Positions 34,889 to 44,645 of a stretch of DNA of 62,990 nucleotides are shown one piece after another; position 1 is the stretch's first letter, and each line of letters starts with the position of its first letter. Under the pieces are notes generated by a model. That model was given only the letters and a program-made list of their open reading frames with translations. It searched no databases and was not told the DNA's origin. A program made the translations under genes and the position numbers. Source of the stretch: Rhizobiales bacterium CCH10-E5 (GTDB taxonomy: Bacteria > Pseudomonadota > Alphaproteobacteria > Rhizobiales > Beijerinckiaceae); assembly GCA_001556125.1 (NCBI GenBank), contig LSIG01000227.1, positions 1 through 62,990 of the forward strand. The letters are read 5' to 3'.

Positions 34889-35725
34889 TCAGCGCCGCAG
34901 CCGGGGATTGAGGGCGTGGTTGAGCGCATCGCCGAGCAGGTTCAGAGCGAGCACGGTGAGCATGATGGCGAGACCGGGGATGGCGGTCTGGTACCAGGCC
35001 GTGCGCAGCGCATCGCGCCCGGCACCGATCATCGTGCCCCAGCTGACATGGTTGGGATCGCCCAGGCCGAGAAAGGAGAGACCGGCCTCGGATAGGATCG
35101 CGGTCGCGACCAGGATCGACGCCGCGACGATCACCGGAGTCATGGCGTTGGGGACGATGTGGAGCAGCAGGATGCGCCGGTCGCTCATGCCCATCGCGAC
35201 GAGTGCCTGGACGAAGTCGCGATCACGCAGCGCCATCACCTCCGCCCTCGTGAGCCGGGCGATGCCGGGCCAGGCGGTGATGCCGAGCGCCAGAATGATT
35301 GTGTAGATCGAGGGGCTGAGCACCGCGACCAGTACGATCGCCAGCAGGAAGGCCGGCATCGTCTGGAAGAGCTCGGTCACGCGCATCAGCACGTCGTCGA
35401 GCCAGCCGCCGTAATAGCCGGCGATCGCGCCGAGCGAGACCCCGATGGCGAGGGCGATCGTGGCGGCCGCGCCGCCGACCATGAGCGAGACCGAGGCGCC
35501 GTGGAACAGGCCCGCCGTGATGTCGCGCCCCATCAGATCGGTGCCGAGCGGGTAATCGGGATCGCTTCCCGGCCAGGTGAAGGGCGCGGCGACCATGTCG
35601 AAGGGGTCGCCCGGGAACAGGATGGGCGCGACCGCCGCCGCCGTCAGCACCGCCGCGACCACGATGCTGCCGACGACCCCCGCCGGGGATGAGAACAGCG
35701 TGCGCAGGATCGACGGGCGGCTCAT
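34889..35725 (-). CDS. ABC transporter permease, DppC/OppC-type
   Basis: 278 residues from the ATG at 35725, which overlaps the stop of the next permease (ATGA). Typical N-terminal membrane segment, then the DYPLGTDLMGRDITAGLFHG motif and the EAA-like loop EVMALRDRDFVQALVAMGMSD. About six membrane helices. It forms a heterodimer with the permease at 35722. A longer open frame upstream is a shadow. No ATPase gene accompanies this pair. Confidence 0.92.
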   Translation of the reverse strand: MSRPSILRTLFSSPAGVVGSIVVAAVLTAAAVAPILFPGDPFDMVAAPFTWPGSDPDYPLGTDLMGRDITAGLFHGASVSLMVGGAAATIALAIGVSLGAIAGYYGGWLDDVLMRVTELFQTMPAFLLAIVLVAVLSPSIYTIILALGITAWPGIARLTRAEVMALRDRDFVQALVAMGMSDRRILLLHIVPNAMTPVIVAASILVATAILSEAGLSFLGLGDPNHVSWGTMIGAGRDALRTAWYQTAIPGLAIMLTVLALNLLGDALNHALNPRLRR

Positions 35726-36702
35726 GCGGTCACCCGGATGCGCGGGTCGAGCCAAACGTAGAGCAGATCGACCACGAGGTTGACGGCGACGACCACGAAG
35801 GAGCTGAGCAGCATGATCGACAGGAGCAGGTTGAGATCGCGGTTGCTGACGGCCTCGAAGGCGAGCCGCCCCATGCCCGGCCAGGCGAAGACGGTCTCGA
35901 CCACGACCGAGCCGCCGAGCAGCGAGCCGGCCTGCAGCCCGACCATCGTCACCAGCGGCAGCAGCGCGTTGCGGAAGCCGTGGCGGAGCGCGATGCGGTT
36001 CTCGCTCAGCCCCTTGGCGCGCGCGGTGCGGATATAGTCCTGACTCATCGCCTCGATCATCGAGGCGCGCGTCATGCGGGCGTAGATCGCAACGAAGAAA
36101 AGCGCGAGCGTCGTCGCCGGCAGGACGAGATGGCGCAGCCGGTCGGCCCAGAGATCGAGGCCCTGGAGAGGCACCTGCCTGACTTCCTGCATGCCGCCGG
36201 TGGGCAGCCATTGCAGATGCACGCCGAACAGGACGACCAGCATGAGTCCGACCCAGAACAGCGGCGCCGAATAGGCGATCGTCGCCAGCACCGAAATTAG
36301 CCCGTCCACCAGCCCGCCTGGATGGCGCGAGGCCAGCAGGCCCAGAAGCGCCCCGATCGCGACCGCGAGCAGCAGGCTGGTGACGGCCAGCAGCAGCGTG
36401 CCCGCGAGCCGCGCTGAGATCAGCGTCGAGACCGGCACGCCGTAGCGGTGCGAGAAGCCGAAATCGAGGGTCAGCACGTTCTTCAGATAGAGGCCAAGCT
36501 GGGTCAGCACCGGCAGGTCCAGCCCGAAGGCCCGGCGCAGTTCGGCGACATAGCCGGCATCGGCCGCCGCTCCGCCCTGCTCGCTGGCCAGCACGTCGGC
36601 GAGGTCACCCGGTGCGAGCTGGAGCAGGAAGAAGTTGAAGGCGATGATCCCGAGGATCAGCGGTACGGCCAGCAGCAGACGTTTGGCGATAAAGGGTAGC
36701 AT
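35722..36702 (-). CDS. ABC transporter permease, DppB/OppB-type
   Basis: 326 residues; starts MLPFIAKRLLLAVPLILGI, with the characteristic LDFGFSHRYGVPVSTLI segment after the first helix and the EAA loop RASMIEAMSQDYIRTARAKG near residue 210. Six or so membrane helices. Partner of the DppC-type permease; the substrate-binding protein gene lies 18 bases upstream. Confidence 0.92.
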   Translation of the reverse strand: MLPFIAKRLLLAVPLILGIIAFNFFLLQLAPGDLADVLASEQGGAAADAGYVAELRRAFGLDLPVLTQLGLYLKNVLTLDFGFSHRYGVPVSTLISARLAGTLLLAVTSLLLAVAIGALLGLLASRHPGGLVDGLISVLATIAYSAPLFWVGLMLVVLFGVHLQWLPTGGMQEVRQVPLQGLDLWADRLRHLVLPATTLALFFVAIYARMTRASMIEAMSQDYIRTARAKGLSENRIALRHGFRNALLPLVTMVGLQAGSLLGGSVVVETVFAWPGMGRLAFEAVSNRDLNLLLSIMLLSSFVVVAVNLVVDLLYVWLDPRIRVTA

Positions 36703-36720
36703 GTGCGTCCCGCTCCCGCG

Positions 36721-38316
36721 TCATTCTGAGGCGAAGGAGACGTTGGCGAAGTTGTCCGCCCGCTGGTTCGGGGTGTCGGTCAATCCGCGCAGCCGCTTGT
36801 CGTAGACCGAGAACCACTCGATCTCGAAGAGCGGGATCAGCGGCAGGTCCCGCTGCACGATCCGCTGGACGGTGTTGTAGTTCTCGATGCGCTTGCGGGG
36901 GTCGATCTCCATTTGGGCGGCCTCGAGCGCGGCATCGAGTTCGTCGTTCTTGTATTCGGACACGACGGTCCAGGCCGTGCCGGGCTGGCGGGCCTTCGAC
37001 CAGAAGCGCGTCTCGATCCCCATTTGCGGATCGGCGCCCGAGCCACCCCAGGAGCTGATCAGGTCGAAGTTGTAGTCGGTGAAGACGCTCTTCAGCCAGG
37101 TGGTGAGGTCCTGGCTGCCGAGGGTGACGTCGATGCCGACACGCCGCAGCGCTTGGCGCACGAATTCCCCGGTGCGGCGATAATCGTCGCCATAGGGGAT
37201 GAAGTCGTGGGTCAGCTTGAAGCGGAAGCCGTCGGCCTTGCGCGGGAAGCCGGCCTCGTCGAGCAGCTGCTCGGCCTTCTTCACGTCGAACGGGTACTGC
37301 TGCAGCCCCTCGCTGAGATGGAAGGGCTTGAGCGAGGAGGGGATCGGGCTCACCGACGCCTTGCCGTAGCCGCCCCAGACGGTTTTCAGCAGCAGGTCGC
37401 GATTGATGGCATGCGCGATCGCCTGCCGCACTTTGAGGTGCTGCAGGTAGGGGTTCTTGTGGTTCGGCTCGAGCCAGAACCATGTCGGCGAGAACTCGTA
37501 GCCGCGGGTGTCAATCACGAACCGGCCGGTCTTCTGCAGACGTTCGGCATCGGCGAAGGTGATCGGGTGCTGCTGGCCGAACTGGACCGCGCCGGTTTCG
37601 AAGGCGGCGGCCCGGCCGGCAGCGTCGGGAATGATCTTGAAGACGACGCGGTCGAGATAGGGCTTGCCGGCTTCCCAGTATTTAGGGTTGCGGTCGAGCG
37701 CGATGTGGCTGCCACGGACGTATTCCGTGAAAACGAAGGGCCCGGTGCCGATCGGCTTGGTGTTCCAGGGGTTGGAGCGGATATCGGTCCCCTCGTAGAG
37801 ATGCTTCGGCAGCAGCCAGAGCGCCTGGGCATTGAGGTTGCGATAGATCACGGGCGTCGGCTGCGACAGCGTCAGCACCACGGTGTATTCGTCGGGCGCC
37901 TCGACCTTGGCCAGCGTCTTGAAGATGCGTTTGCCGGTGGAGGAGTACTTGAGCAGCCCTTCCTCGATCGAGAATTTCACGTCGGCCGAGGTGAAGGGCT
38001 TGCCGTCATGCCAGGTCACGCCCTTGCGCAGCTTGAAGGCGAGCGTCAGCCCGTCCTTGGAGAACTCCCAGCTTTCGGCCAGCTTGGGGATCAGCGTGCC
38101 GTCCTTGGCGTAATCGACGAGCCCGTCATTGATCTTGGTCGCGACGAGGACGATCGGCGTCGCCGTGTTGAGCAGCGGCGACAGGAGCGGCGGCTCTGGG
38201 TGGACGATCGAGGTCAGGGTGCCGCCATAGGCGGGCTTCTCCTGCGGCTGGGCGAGTGCGGGCAGTGTCTGGATGAGCAGCGCACTGGCGAGGACGGTTC
38301 GGATCAGGGTGGTCAT
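36721..38316 (-). CDS. ABC transporter substrate-binding protein, family 5 (peptide/nickel/opine type)
   Basis: 531 residues from the ATG at 38316, giving a Sec signal MTTLIRTVLASALLIQTLPALAQ cut after LAQ. The family 5 pattern is clear: AYGGTLTSIVHPEPPLLSP, LAESWEFSKDGLTLAFKLRKG, VTWHDGKPFTSADVKFSIE, and KAEQLLDEAGF. These proteins bind peptides but also many other solutes. In this operon, between desulfurising flavoenzymes, an organosulfur ligand is plausible. The matching ATPases are not in the window. Confidence 0.92.
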   Translation of the reverse strand: MTTLIRTVLASALLIQTLPALAQPQEKPAYGGTLTSIVHPEPPLLSPLLNTATPIVLVATKINDGLVDYAKDGTLIPKLAESWEFSKDGLTLAFKLRKGVTWHDGKPFTSADVKFSIEEGLLKYSSTGKRIFKTLAKVEAPDEYTVVLTLSQPTPVIYRNLNAQALWLLPKHLYEGTDIRSNPWNTKPIGTGPFVFTEYVRGSHIALDRNPKYWEAGKPYLDRVVFKIIPDAAGRAAAFETGAVQFGQQHPITFADAERLQKTGRFVIDTRGYEFSPTWFWLEPNHKNPYLQHLKVRQAIAHAINRDLLLKTVWGGYGKASVSPIPSSLKPFHLSEGLQQYPFDVKKAEQLLDEAGFPRKADGFRFKLTHDFIPYGDDYRRTGEFVRQALRRVGIDVTLGSQDLTTWLKSVFTDYNFDLISSWGGSGADPQMGIETRFWSKARQPGTAWTVVSEYKNDELDAALEAAQMEIDPRKRIENYNTVQRIVQRDLPLIPLFEIEWFSVYDKRLRGLTDTPNQRADNFANVSFASE

Positions 38317-38450
38317 GGTGGTCTCCGGTCGGGCGTCGGCGCTTGCGCCGCGGCGAGCGTTGGAAAGAGGGAGCGCAGCGGGCATGGCTGCGCCGTTGGC
38401 CGACCTCGGGGGCCAGCCTGGATGTCGGGCCGGTAGGGGAAGGAGAGAGG

Positions 38451-39020
38451 CTAGAAGGCCCTCAGCCCCAATGCCGTGCTGACCTCGTCGGGGCGCCAGC
38501 CGATGCGGTCATAGGCGCCGCGCCAGTAGAGCAGGGCCGCCTCGTCGTCGCCGAGCCGGATCTCCCGCACGCGGCCGATGACGATGACGTGCGAGTGTCG
38601 CTCGATCAGCTCCTCGACCTCGCAGTCCAGCGCCGCCAGCGCACCTGCCAGCAACGGCGCACCCGTGACTCCCGTCGTCCACTGCGCGTCGGCGTAACGC
38701 GCCACGCCCTTTTCGCCGCCGCGACCGGCGAAGCGGTCGGCCACCTCCTGCTGTACGGCACTGAGGATATTGACGCCGAAGCTGCGCTGGCGCGACAGCG
38801 TCGGAAAGCTAGAGGAGGAGCGATTGAGACCAAACATCAGCGTCGGCGGCTCGGCCGATAGCGAAGACACAGAGGTCGCGGTGAGGCCCGTGCGCTCGTC
38901 TCCGGTTCCGGTGGTGATGACGCTCACGCCACCGGGGAGGTGACGCAGCGCTTTGCGGAAGGTCGCCGGGTCATCCTGGATGCGGCTGGCCGTGCTCGGG
39001 AAGGGGGTGATAACCGTCAT
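38451..39020 (-). CDS. Flavin reductase (NAD(P)H:FMN reductase) family protein
   Basis: 189 residues of the flavin reductase-like domain: FRKALRHLPGGVSVITTG, GLTATSVSSLSAEPPTLMFG, FGVNILSAVQQEVADRFAG and a C-terminal RGAYDRIGWRPDE. It would supply FMNH2 to the two-component monooxygenases of this operon: SsuD at 40723, the NtaA/DszA-like enzyme at 32192 and the SfnB-like enzyme at 33577. It lies 13 bases downstream of the ssuB-type gene. The gap of 134 bases to the substrate-binding protein gene might hold a second promoter. Confidence 0.9.
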   Translation of the reverse strand: MTVITPFPSTASRIQDDPATFRKALRHLPGGVSVITTGTGDERTGLTATSVSSLSAEPPTLMFGLNRSSSSFPTLSRQRSFGVNILSAVQQEVADRFAGRGGEKGVARYADAQWTTGVTGAPLLAGALAALDCEVEELIERHSHVIVIGRVREIRLGDDEAALLYWRGAYDRIGWRPDEVSTALGLRAF

Positions 39021-39033
39021 GATCGCGGTCTCC

Positions 39034-39873
39034 TCAGATCGTGTAATCGGGGGCGTGGGCGTCCTCGCGGATCAGGTCCTTGAGGATGCGCTCTTCGAGA
39101 AGGGCGAGATCGACCGAGCCGCGGCGGCGCGGGCGCGGCAGGTCGATGGCGAGGTCGAGGTTGATGCGCCCGCTGTCGATCATCACCACGCGGTCGGCGA
39201 GGGTGAGGGCTTCCGAGACGTCGTGCGTGACGAGGATCGCGGTGAACCCTTGCGTGCGCCAGACGCGCTCCAGCAGCCCCTGCATCTCGATCCTCGTCAG
39301 AGCGTCGAGCGCGCCGAGCGGCTCGTCGAGCGCCAGCACGCGCGGCCTGCTGACCAGTGCGCGGGCGAGCGCGACGCGCTGGCGCTGACCACCGGAGAGC
39401 AGCGCCGGCCACTGCTGCGCCTTGGCTTCGAGACCGACGGCACGCAGGGTCTGGAAGGCACGCTCTTCCGCCTCCGGCAGCTTGCGATCGGCGCCGAGGC
39501 CGACCTCGACATTGGCGAGGACGCGTGCCCAGGGCAGCAGCCGGGGCTCCTGGAACATCAGCCGCGGTGCATCGGCCGTGTGGCGGGTCTGTCCGTCCTG
39601 GCCGAAGTGCATGCTGCCTTCGCTGGCCTCGTCAAGACCGGCGAGGATGCGCAGAAGTGTGCTCTTGCCGCAGCCGCTGCGCCCGACGATGGCGAGGAAC
39701 TGCCCGGCCGGGATGTCGAGGTCGATCCCGCGCAGGACCTCGAGATCCCCGAAGCGCTTGCCGAGGCCGCGGATCATGATCGACTGGCCGCGGCTGGCCC
39801 GCGCCTTGGCGGCCTTGTCCTCGAAGAGGGCGTCGAAAGGCAGGGTCGTTGTGCTCAAAGTTGCTGCCGTCAT
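39034..39873 (-). CDS. ssuB: Aliphatic sulfonate ABC transporter ATP-binding protein
   Basis: 279 residues from the ATG at 39873; a GTG at 39876 is possible, but GAGGAG (complement in 39880-39885) is better spaced for the ATG. Walker [16 protein letters not shown], the [13 protein letters not shown]-loop typical of SsuB, signature [15 protein letters not shown] and Walker [17 protein letters not shown]. It energises uptake of sulfonates together with the permease 10 bases upstream and the SsuA-like proteins. Confidence 0.92.
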   Translation of the reverse strand: MTAATLSTTTLPFDALFEDKAAKARASRGQSIMIRGLGKRFGDLEVLRGIDLDIPAGQFLAIVGRSGCGKSTLLRILAGLDEASEGSMHFGQDGQTRHTADAPRLMFQEPRLLPWARVLANVEVGLGADRKLPEAEERAFQTLRAVGLEAKAQQWPALLSGGQRQRVALARALVSRPRVLALDEPLGALDALTRIEMQGLLERVWRTQGFTAILVTHDVSEALTLADRVVMIDSGRINLDLAIDLPRPRRRGSVDLALLEERILKDLIREDAHAPDYTI

Positions 39874-39883
39874 CACGCGCTCC

Positions 39884-40726
39884 TCAGGCTTTCTGGAAGG
39901 CGGGGTGCCAGGACAGGCAGAGCCGTTCGAGCAGGCGAACGGTGGAGTCGGCGAGCTTGCCGAGAGCGGCGTAGATCACGATCGCCAGCACGACGACATC
40001 GACGAGCATGAACTCGCGGGCGTTCATCGCCATGTAGCCGATGCCGGAGGAGGCCGCGATCGTCTCCGCCACGATCAGCGTTAGCCACATGATGCCGAGC
40101 GCGTAGCGGACACCGACGAAGATTGAGGGCAGGGCCCCTGGCAGGATGACGCGCCGGAACAGCTCCCAGTTGCCCATGCCGTAGGAGCGGCCCATCTCGA
40201 CGAGCTGGCTGTCGACGGTCCGCACGCCATGGAAGGTGTTGATGTAGATCGGGAAGAACACGCCCAGCGAGGTCAGGAAGAGCTTGGCGCCCTCCTCGAT
40301 GCCGAACCAGAGGATCACCAGCGGAATCAGCGCCAGATTGGGGATGTTGCGCACCATCTGCACGGTGGTGTCGGTCAGCCGCTCGGAGGTCTTCGACAGT
40401 CCGTTGAACAGCCCCAGCGCGAAAGCGAGTGAGCCGCCGAGCAGGAACCCGGAGATCGCCCGCTGGAAGCTGACCGCGATGTTCTCCGCGAGCTGGCCGT
40501 TCAGCGCGAGCCGCCAGCCGGCTGCGAGCACGTCGCTGGGGGCCGGCAGCACGTTGGCCGGAATCCATCCCAGCTTCGAGCCGCTCTGCCAGACCAGCAG
40601 CAGCGAAAACGGCAGCAGCCAGGGCGTCAGCCGCCCGAGCCAGGGCCGCAGGGCTCCCGGGCCGGGGAGGCGGATGATGGAATTGCGCTCGGCAGCGCGG
40701 ATCAGGCCGTCGGCACTGTCGCTCAT
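39884..40726 (-). CDS. ssuC: Aliphatic sulfonate ABC transporter permease
   Basis: 280 residues with about six membrane helices; the EAA loop is visible near the middle ([20 protein letters not shown]). The segment [20 protein letters not shown] is the usual SsuC/TauC signature. Starts at an ATG overlapping the ssuD stop (ATGA at 40723-40726). Confidence 0.93.
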   Translation of the reverse strand: MSDSADGLIRAAERNSIIRLPGPGALRPWLGRLTPWLLPFSLLLVWQSGSKLGWIPANVLPAPSDVLAAGWRLALNGQLAENIAVSFQRAISGFLLGGSLAFALGLFNGLSKTSERLTDTTVQMVRNIPNLALIPLVILWFGIEEGAKLFLTSLGVFFPIYINTFHGVRTVDSQLVEMGRSYGMGNWELFRRVILPGALPSIFVGVRYALGIMWLTLIVAETIAASSGIGYMAMNAREFMLVDVVVLAIVIYAALGKLADSTVRLLERLCLSWHPAFQKA

Positions 40727-41898
40727 GAGCTGGAGGCCCGCTTCTGGTCGGGCTTCAGGTCGTTGGCGATCGTCTCGCCGAAGGGCCCGTTATTGACGAC
40801 GCCACCAAAGGCCGGCCGGCCGTGGTTCAGCCTCAGCAGCGGGAAGACGAACTCGGCGAAGCGATAGGCCTCCTCCAGATGCGGGTATCCGGAGAGGATG
40901 AAGCTGTCGATGCCCAGCGCCTGATACTCGTAGATGCGCGCCGCGACCTGCTCGGGACTGCCGACGAGCGCCGTCCCGGCGCCGCCGCGCACCAGCCCGA
41001 CACCGGCCCAGAGATTGGGCGAGATCTCCAGTTTGTCGCGCTGGCCACCGTGCAGCGCCGACATCCGCCGCTGCCCTTCGGAATCCATCCGGGCGAAGAT
41101 CGCCTGTGACTTCGCGATGGTGCTGTCGTCGAGATGGCTGATCAGCCGGTCGGCCGCCGCCCAGGCCGCTTCTTCCGTCTCGCGCACGACCACGTGCAGC
41201 CGGATGCCGAAGGAGACCTTGCGGCCGGCGGCCTTCGCCGCCTTGTCGACGACCGCGATCTTCTCCGCCACCGCAGCCGGTGGCTCCCCCCAGGTCAGGT
41301 ATTTGTCGATGGTCTGCGCCGCCACATCGATCGCGGCCGGCGAGGAGCCGCCGAAATAGAGCGGGGGCCCGCCGTCCTGCGCCGGCGGATAGAGCAACTG
41401 CCCATCGATGACGCTGAGGTGCTCGCCGCGATAGGTCACCGTCTCGCCCCGCAGCAGCGCCGAATAGATGGCGAGGAACTCGCGCGTCACCGCGTAGCGC
41501 TCGTCATGGGAGAGGAAGATGCCGTCGCCGGCATTCTCGACCGGGTCGCCGCCGGTCACGACATTGACGAGCAGGCGCCCGTTCGAGACGCGGTCGAGTG
41601 TCGCGGTCATGCGGGCGGCGACCGTCGGCGACTGCAGGCCCGGCCGCACGGCGACGAGGTAGCGCAGATTCTGAGTCAGCGGCGCGACCGCCGACGCGGT
41701 GATCCAGCTGTCCTCGCAGCTCTTCCCCGTCGGCAGCAGCACGCCGTAATAGCCGAGGCTGTCGGCGGCTTGCGCGATCTGGCGCAGATAGGAGAAGTCA
41801 GTCTGGCGACCGCCGATGGCAGTACCGAGATAGCGGCCGTCGCCATGGGTCGGCAGGAACCAGAGGACGTTGGCACTCGCGACGGGGGCGGGGCTCAC
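40723..41898 (-). CDS. ssuD: FMNH2-dependent alkanesulfonate monooxygenase
   Basis: 391 residues from a GTG at 41898 (GTGA overlap with the ssuA-like gene). Clear SsuD motifs: [45 protein letters not shown]-type strand ([20 protein letters not shown]) and [16 protein letters not shown]. It splits alkanesulfonates into aldehyde and sulfite using FMNH2 and oxygen; the sulfite can feed CysI at 46907. Confidence 0.95.
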   Translation of the reverse strand: MSPAPVASANVLWFLPTHGDGRYLGTAIGGRQTDFSYLRQIAQAADSLGYYGVLLPTGKSCEDSWITASAVAPLTQNLRYLVAVRPGLQSPTVAARMTATLDRVSNGRLLVNVVTGGDPVENAGDGIFLSHDERYAVTREFLAIYSALLRGETVTYRGEHLSVIDGQLLYPPAQDGGPPLYFGGSSPAAIDVAAQTIDKYLTWGEPPAAVAEKIAVVDKAAKAAGRKVSFGIRLHVVVRETEEAAWAAADRLISHLDDSTIAKSQAIFARMDSEGQRRMSALHGGQRDKLEISPNLWAGVGLVRGGAGTALVGSPEQVAARIYEYQALGIDSFILSGYPHLEEAYRFAEFVFPLLRLNHGRPAFGGVVNNGPFGETIANDLKPDQKRASSS

Positions 41899-42839
41899 GA
41901 GGCGATCCTCCGCACCGCGCTGGCGATTGTTAGGGGCTTGGGCAAAAGCCCCAGCGCGTGGAAGGTGTCGGCGATGCGCTGCTGCTCGGCGATCGTCGCC
42001 TCGTCGAGCGGGCGGATGCCGTAGCTCTGGCGCTTCAGCGCGACCTCGAGGATGGGCACCGGGATGCCGGTGGGCGGCGAGAGCGCCTCCGCGACGGCCT
42101 TGATGTCGGCCTTGGCCCAGTCGTCGACGTCGGAGAGCTGCTTCAGGAAGACCTTCAGCGCTGCCTCGTGGCCTGCGACGAGCTTCTCGCTGGCGAGATA
42201 GAACTGGTGGTTCGACACGGTGTCGGTGCCGTCGGCGAGCACGCGGGCGCCGATCGTGGCCTCGGCTGCGGCCTGGAAGGGGTCCCAGATCGCCCAGGCA
42301 TCGACCGCGCCGCGCTCGAAGGCCGCGCGCCCGTCGGCCGGCGCGAGGAAGACCGGCGTCACGTCGGCATAGGCGACGCCCGCCTTCTCCAGCGCCTTGA
42401 CCAGCAGGTAATGGACGTTGGAGCCCTTGTTCAGGGCGATCTTCTTGCCCTTCAGCTCGGCGACCGATGTCAGCGGGCTGGTCTTCGGCACGAGGATCGC
42501 CTCGCCCTTGGGCGCGGGCGGCTCATGCGCGATATAGACCAGGGGCGCTCCAGCAGCTTGAGCGAAGATCGGGGGCGCCTCGCCAGTGTTGCCGATGTCG
42601 ATGGCGCCGACATTGATCGCTTCCAGCAGTTGCGGCCCGGCGGGGAATTCGGTCCAGGTGACCTTGTAGCCGAGCGGCTCCAGCGCCTTTTCCAGCGATC
42701 CCTTGCCCTTCAGCAGAACGATCTTGCCGTATTTCTGGAAGCCGACCCGCAGCACCTTCTCCTGCGCGCTGGCGCCTGCGGAGACGCCGATGGCAACGGT
42801 GGCCGCCGTAAGCGACAGGAAGTCTCGTCTTGAAATCAT
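41895..42839 (-). CDS. ssuA: Sulfonate ABC transporter substrate-binding protein (first of a tandem pair)
   Basis: 314 residues from the ATG at 42839 ([18 protein letters not shown]), which gives a twin-arginine signal SRRDFLSL ending near ASAQEK; an ATG at 42863 is an alternative. The mature protein follows the SsuA/NMT1-like pattern ([56 protein letters not shown]). Clearly paralogous to the next gene upstream (42877). Coupled to ssuD. Confidence 0.9.
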   Translation of the reverse strand: MISRRDFLSLTAATVAIGVSAGASAQEKVLRVGFQKYGKIVLLKGKGSLEKALEPLGYKVTWTEFPAGPQLLEAINVGAIDIGNTGEAPPIFAQAAGAPLVYIAHEPPAPKGEAILVPKTSPLTSVAELKGKKIALNKGSNVHYLLVKALEKAGVAYADVTPVFLAPADGRAAFERGAVDAWAIWDPFQAAAEATIGARVLADGTDTVSNHQFYLASEKLVAGHEAALKVFLKQLSDVDDWAKADIKAVAEALSPPTGIPVPILEVALKRQSYGIRPLDEATIAEQQRIADTFHALGLLPKPLTIASAVRRIAS

Positions 42840-42876
42840 GGTGTTGTCGTCTTTCGTTCGCATGTCGGTGACGCGC

Positions 42877-43836
42877 TCAGGCGGTCGGCTTCCAGTCCCA
42901 GACGATGTCGCGGACATTGATCCGCTTCGGGATCAGGCCGAGGCGGTGAAAGCGGTCGGCGACGCGCTGCTGCTCGTCGAGCACGCGCGGATTGAGCGGC
43001 GCGATGACGAAGTCCGCCCGGTCGACGGCGCGCTTCCAGGGTTCGATCGGCAGGCCGGTTGCGGCCGCCTGAACGGCGGCGACCTCGCCGCGATGGGTTT
43101 CGGCCCAGCGCGCCACCTTGGCAAGCTCGTCATTGATCGCGGCGACGATCTCGGGGTGCCGGCCGGTGAAGTCGCGATTGGCGAGGTAAAAGGAGTTCTG
43201 CGCGACGATGCCCTTCGACAGCGAGAGGATGCGCACGCCCGGGACCTGTTCGGCGATCGCAAAGAACGGGTCCCAGATCGTCCAGGCATCGACCGAACCG
43301 CGCTCGAAGGCGGCGCGGGCGTCGGCGGGCGGAAGGTAGACCGGCGTGAATTCGTCGTAGCCGATGCCGGCCTTCTCGATCGCGGCGATGGTCAGGTTGT
43401 GCGAACTCGAGGCCTTGGCGAAGGCGATCTTCTTGCCCTTGAGATCGGCAAGCGTCTGGATCGGCGATTTCGGCGGCAGCAGGATCGCGGCGCCCGAGCC
43501 GGCGGCCTCCTGCGTCGCGACATAGAGCAGGTTCGCCTTGGCGGCCTGGGCGAAGATGGGGGGAGCGTCACCGGTCGGGCCATAGTCGATCGAGCCGACA
43601 TTGAGTGCCTCCAGCAGCGGCGGGCCGAACTGGAACTCGACCCATTTGATACTGACGCCCTGCGCGGCGAAGCGTTTTTCGAGGACACCCTGCTGCTTGG
43701 CGATCAGCAGGATGCCGTTCTTTTGGAAGCCGATGCGCAGCTCCCTGAGCGGTGCGGCCGGCTGCGCCAGCGCTGCCCCCGAAGCGAGGGCGAGCGACGA
43801 GCCGGCGAGGCTGGCAATGAAATCTCTGCGGTCCAT
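42877..43836 (-). CDS. Sulfonate ABC transporter substrate-binding protein (second of the tandem pair)
   Basis: 319 residues, starting MDRRDFIASLAGSSLALASG with a twin-arginine-like signal ending near ALAQPAAP. It shares nearly the same motifs as its neighbour ([55 protein letters not shown]) but has clearly diverged, so the two probably widen the ligand range of one SsuBC core. Only one permease/ATPase pair follows. Confidence 0.9.
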   Translation of the reverse strand: MDRRDFIASLAGSSLALASGAALAQPAAPLRELRIGFQKNGILLIAKQQGVLEKRFAAQGVSIKWVEFQFGPPLLEALNVGSIDYGPTGDAPPIFAQAAKANLLYVATQEAAGSGAAILLPPKSPIQTLADLKGKKIAFAKASSSHNLTIAAIEKAGIGYDEFTPVYLPPADARAAFERGSVDAWTIWDPFFAIAEQVPGVRILSLSKGIVAQNSFYLANRDFTGRHPEIVAAINDELAKVARWAETHRGEVAAVQAAATGLPIEPWKRAVDRADFVIAPLNPRVLDEQQRVADRFHRLGLIPKRINVRDIVWDWKPTA

Positions 43837-43868
43837 GGCGACTGTTCCTGTCCTGGAGGTCGGCGCGC

Positions 43869-44063
43869 TCAGGCGGCCCTGCGCAGGACCTGGCCTGCGC
43901 GGCGGGCGGCGACGGCCCGGTTGGCTTGCTCAAAGGAGCGGAAGACGCGTCCGTCGAGCGCGTCGTAGGCCCGGGTGGCGGAGAAGAAGCGAAACTGGCC
44001 GATTTCGCCGACGATGATGCCGGCAGGATCGCCTTCGACCTCGATGATGATGGCTTTGGACAT
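43869..44063 (-). CDS. Small conserved protein (64 aa), first gene of the sulfonate operon
   Basis: Begins MSKAIIIEVEGDPAGIIVGE and continues IGQFRFFSATRAYDALDGRV with a basic C-terminus. The start is supported by a strong AAGGAG (complement of 44069-44074) 5 bases upstream of the ATG. It is 32 bases upstream of the SsuA-like gene. I recall similar short proteins at the head of sulfonate operons in rhizobia, but no function is known to me. No signal peptide; probably cytoplasmic. Confidence 0.7.
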   Translation of the reverse strand: MSKAIIIEVEGDPAGIIVGEIGQFRFFSATRAYDALDGRVFRSFEQANRAVAARRAGQVLRRAA

Positions 44064-44645
44064 GGGATCTCCTTCGACGGCTGGGCACCGGCGCCTTCTC
44101 GGATTGCGATGATGGGGAGAGGAAGCGGGCGGTCAGCGGCGGCGTGTGCGCCGCGCCGACCCCGTCAACATCGCGTCGAGCGCAGAAAGGCTGAAAGGCG
44201 AAGGAGGTGCCTGACGGCAAAATCGAGAACAAGGATCACGGCGTGTCTCCAGTATCGGAGCCCACGATCATCTCGTGGTGCTTTTAGCTTTGGTGACGCG
44301 GTGCAAGCTGCTCCAGCAAATCCCGCGATCAGCCGCGTGATGTGGCGACCAATACATTCAGTGTTGTTGGTTTGGATCTGTTCGTCAATGAAACCGCATT
44401 CTGAAGATCAGATGCGAATTGGTGGAATGCGCTCCCGGTCATGGCGTGTGCGCCGGGTTTCGTTTCGTCGGGTCCCAAACCGCTACCACACTTGCCATCG
44501 GCGCTTCGATGGTCGACCCGAAGACAGCGCGCAGCATGCCTTCGCCTCGGCCGATCGTGTCCGAGTGCAGCATCGATAGACCGTTTCCGAGGGCGCTTGC
44601 GTGGTGCCGGTCGTCTGCTTTGCCGGCCGGTCGGCACTTGCGGTA
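44064..44645. promoter_or_regulatory. Promoter region of the sulfonate operon, downstream of cysG
   Basis: No gene is supported in these 582 bases. The decamer GTCAATGAAA is at 44384-44393 (TTTCATTGAC on the coding strand), overlapping a half-match to the sulfur palindrome: GTTC at 44380-44383 followed 8 bases later by AACC instead of GAAC. The long leader (about 320 bases to the ATG at 44063) would leave room for a leader-based control, but I found no convincing structure. Confidence 0.45.

Noticed and set aside
36913..38436. 507-codon open frame on the plus strand
   Set aside because: Antisense to a clear family 5 substrate-binding protein gene; its product has no recognisable domain and reads as low-complexity.
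44133..44171. Possible 12-codon leader peptide (MLTGSARRTRRR) upstream of the sulfonate operon
   Set aside because: No ribosome site, no cysteine or methionine run and no attenuator hairpin; too short to support by eye.
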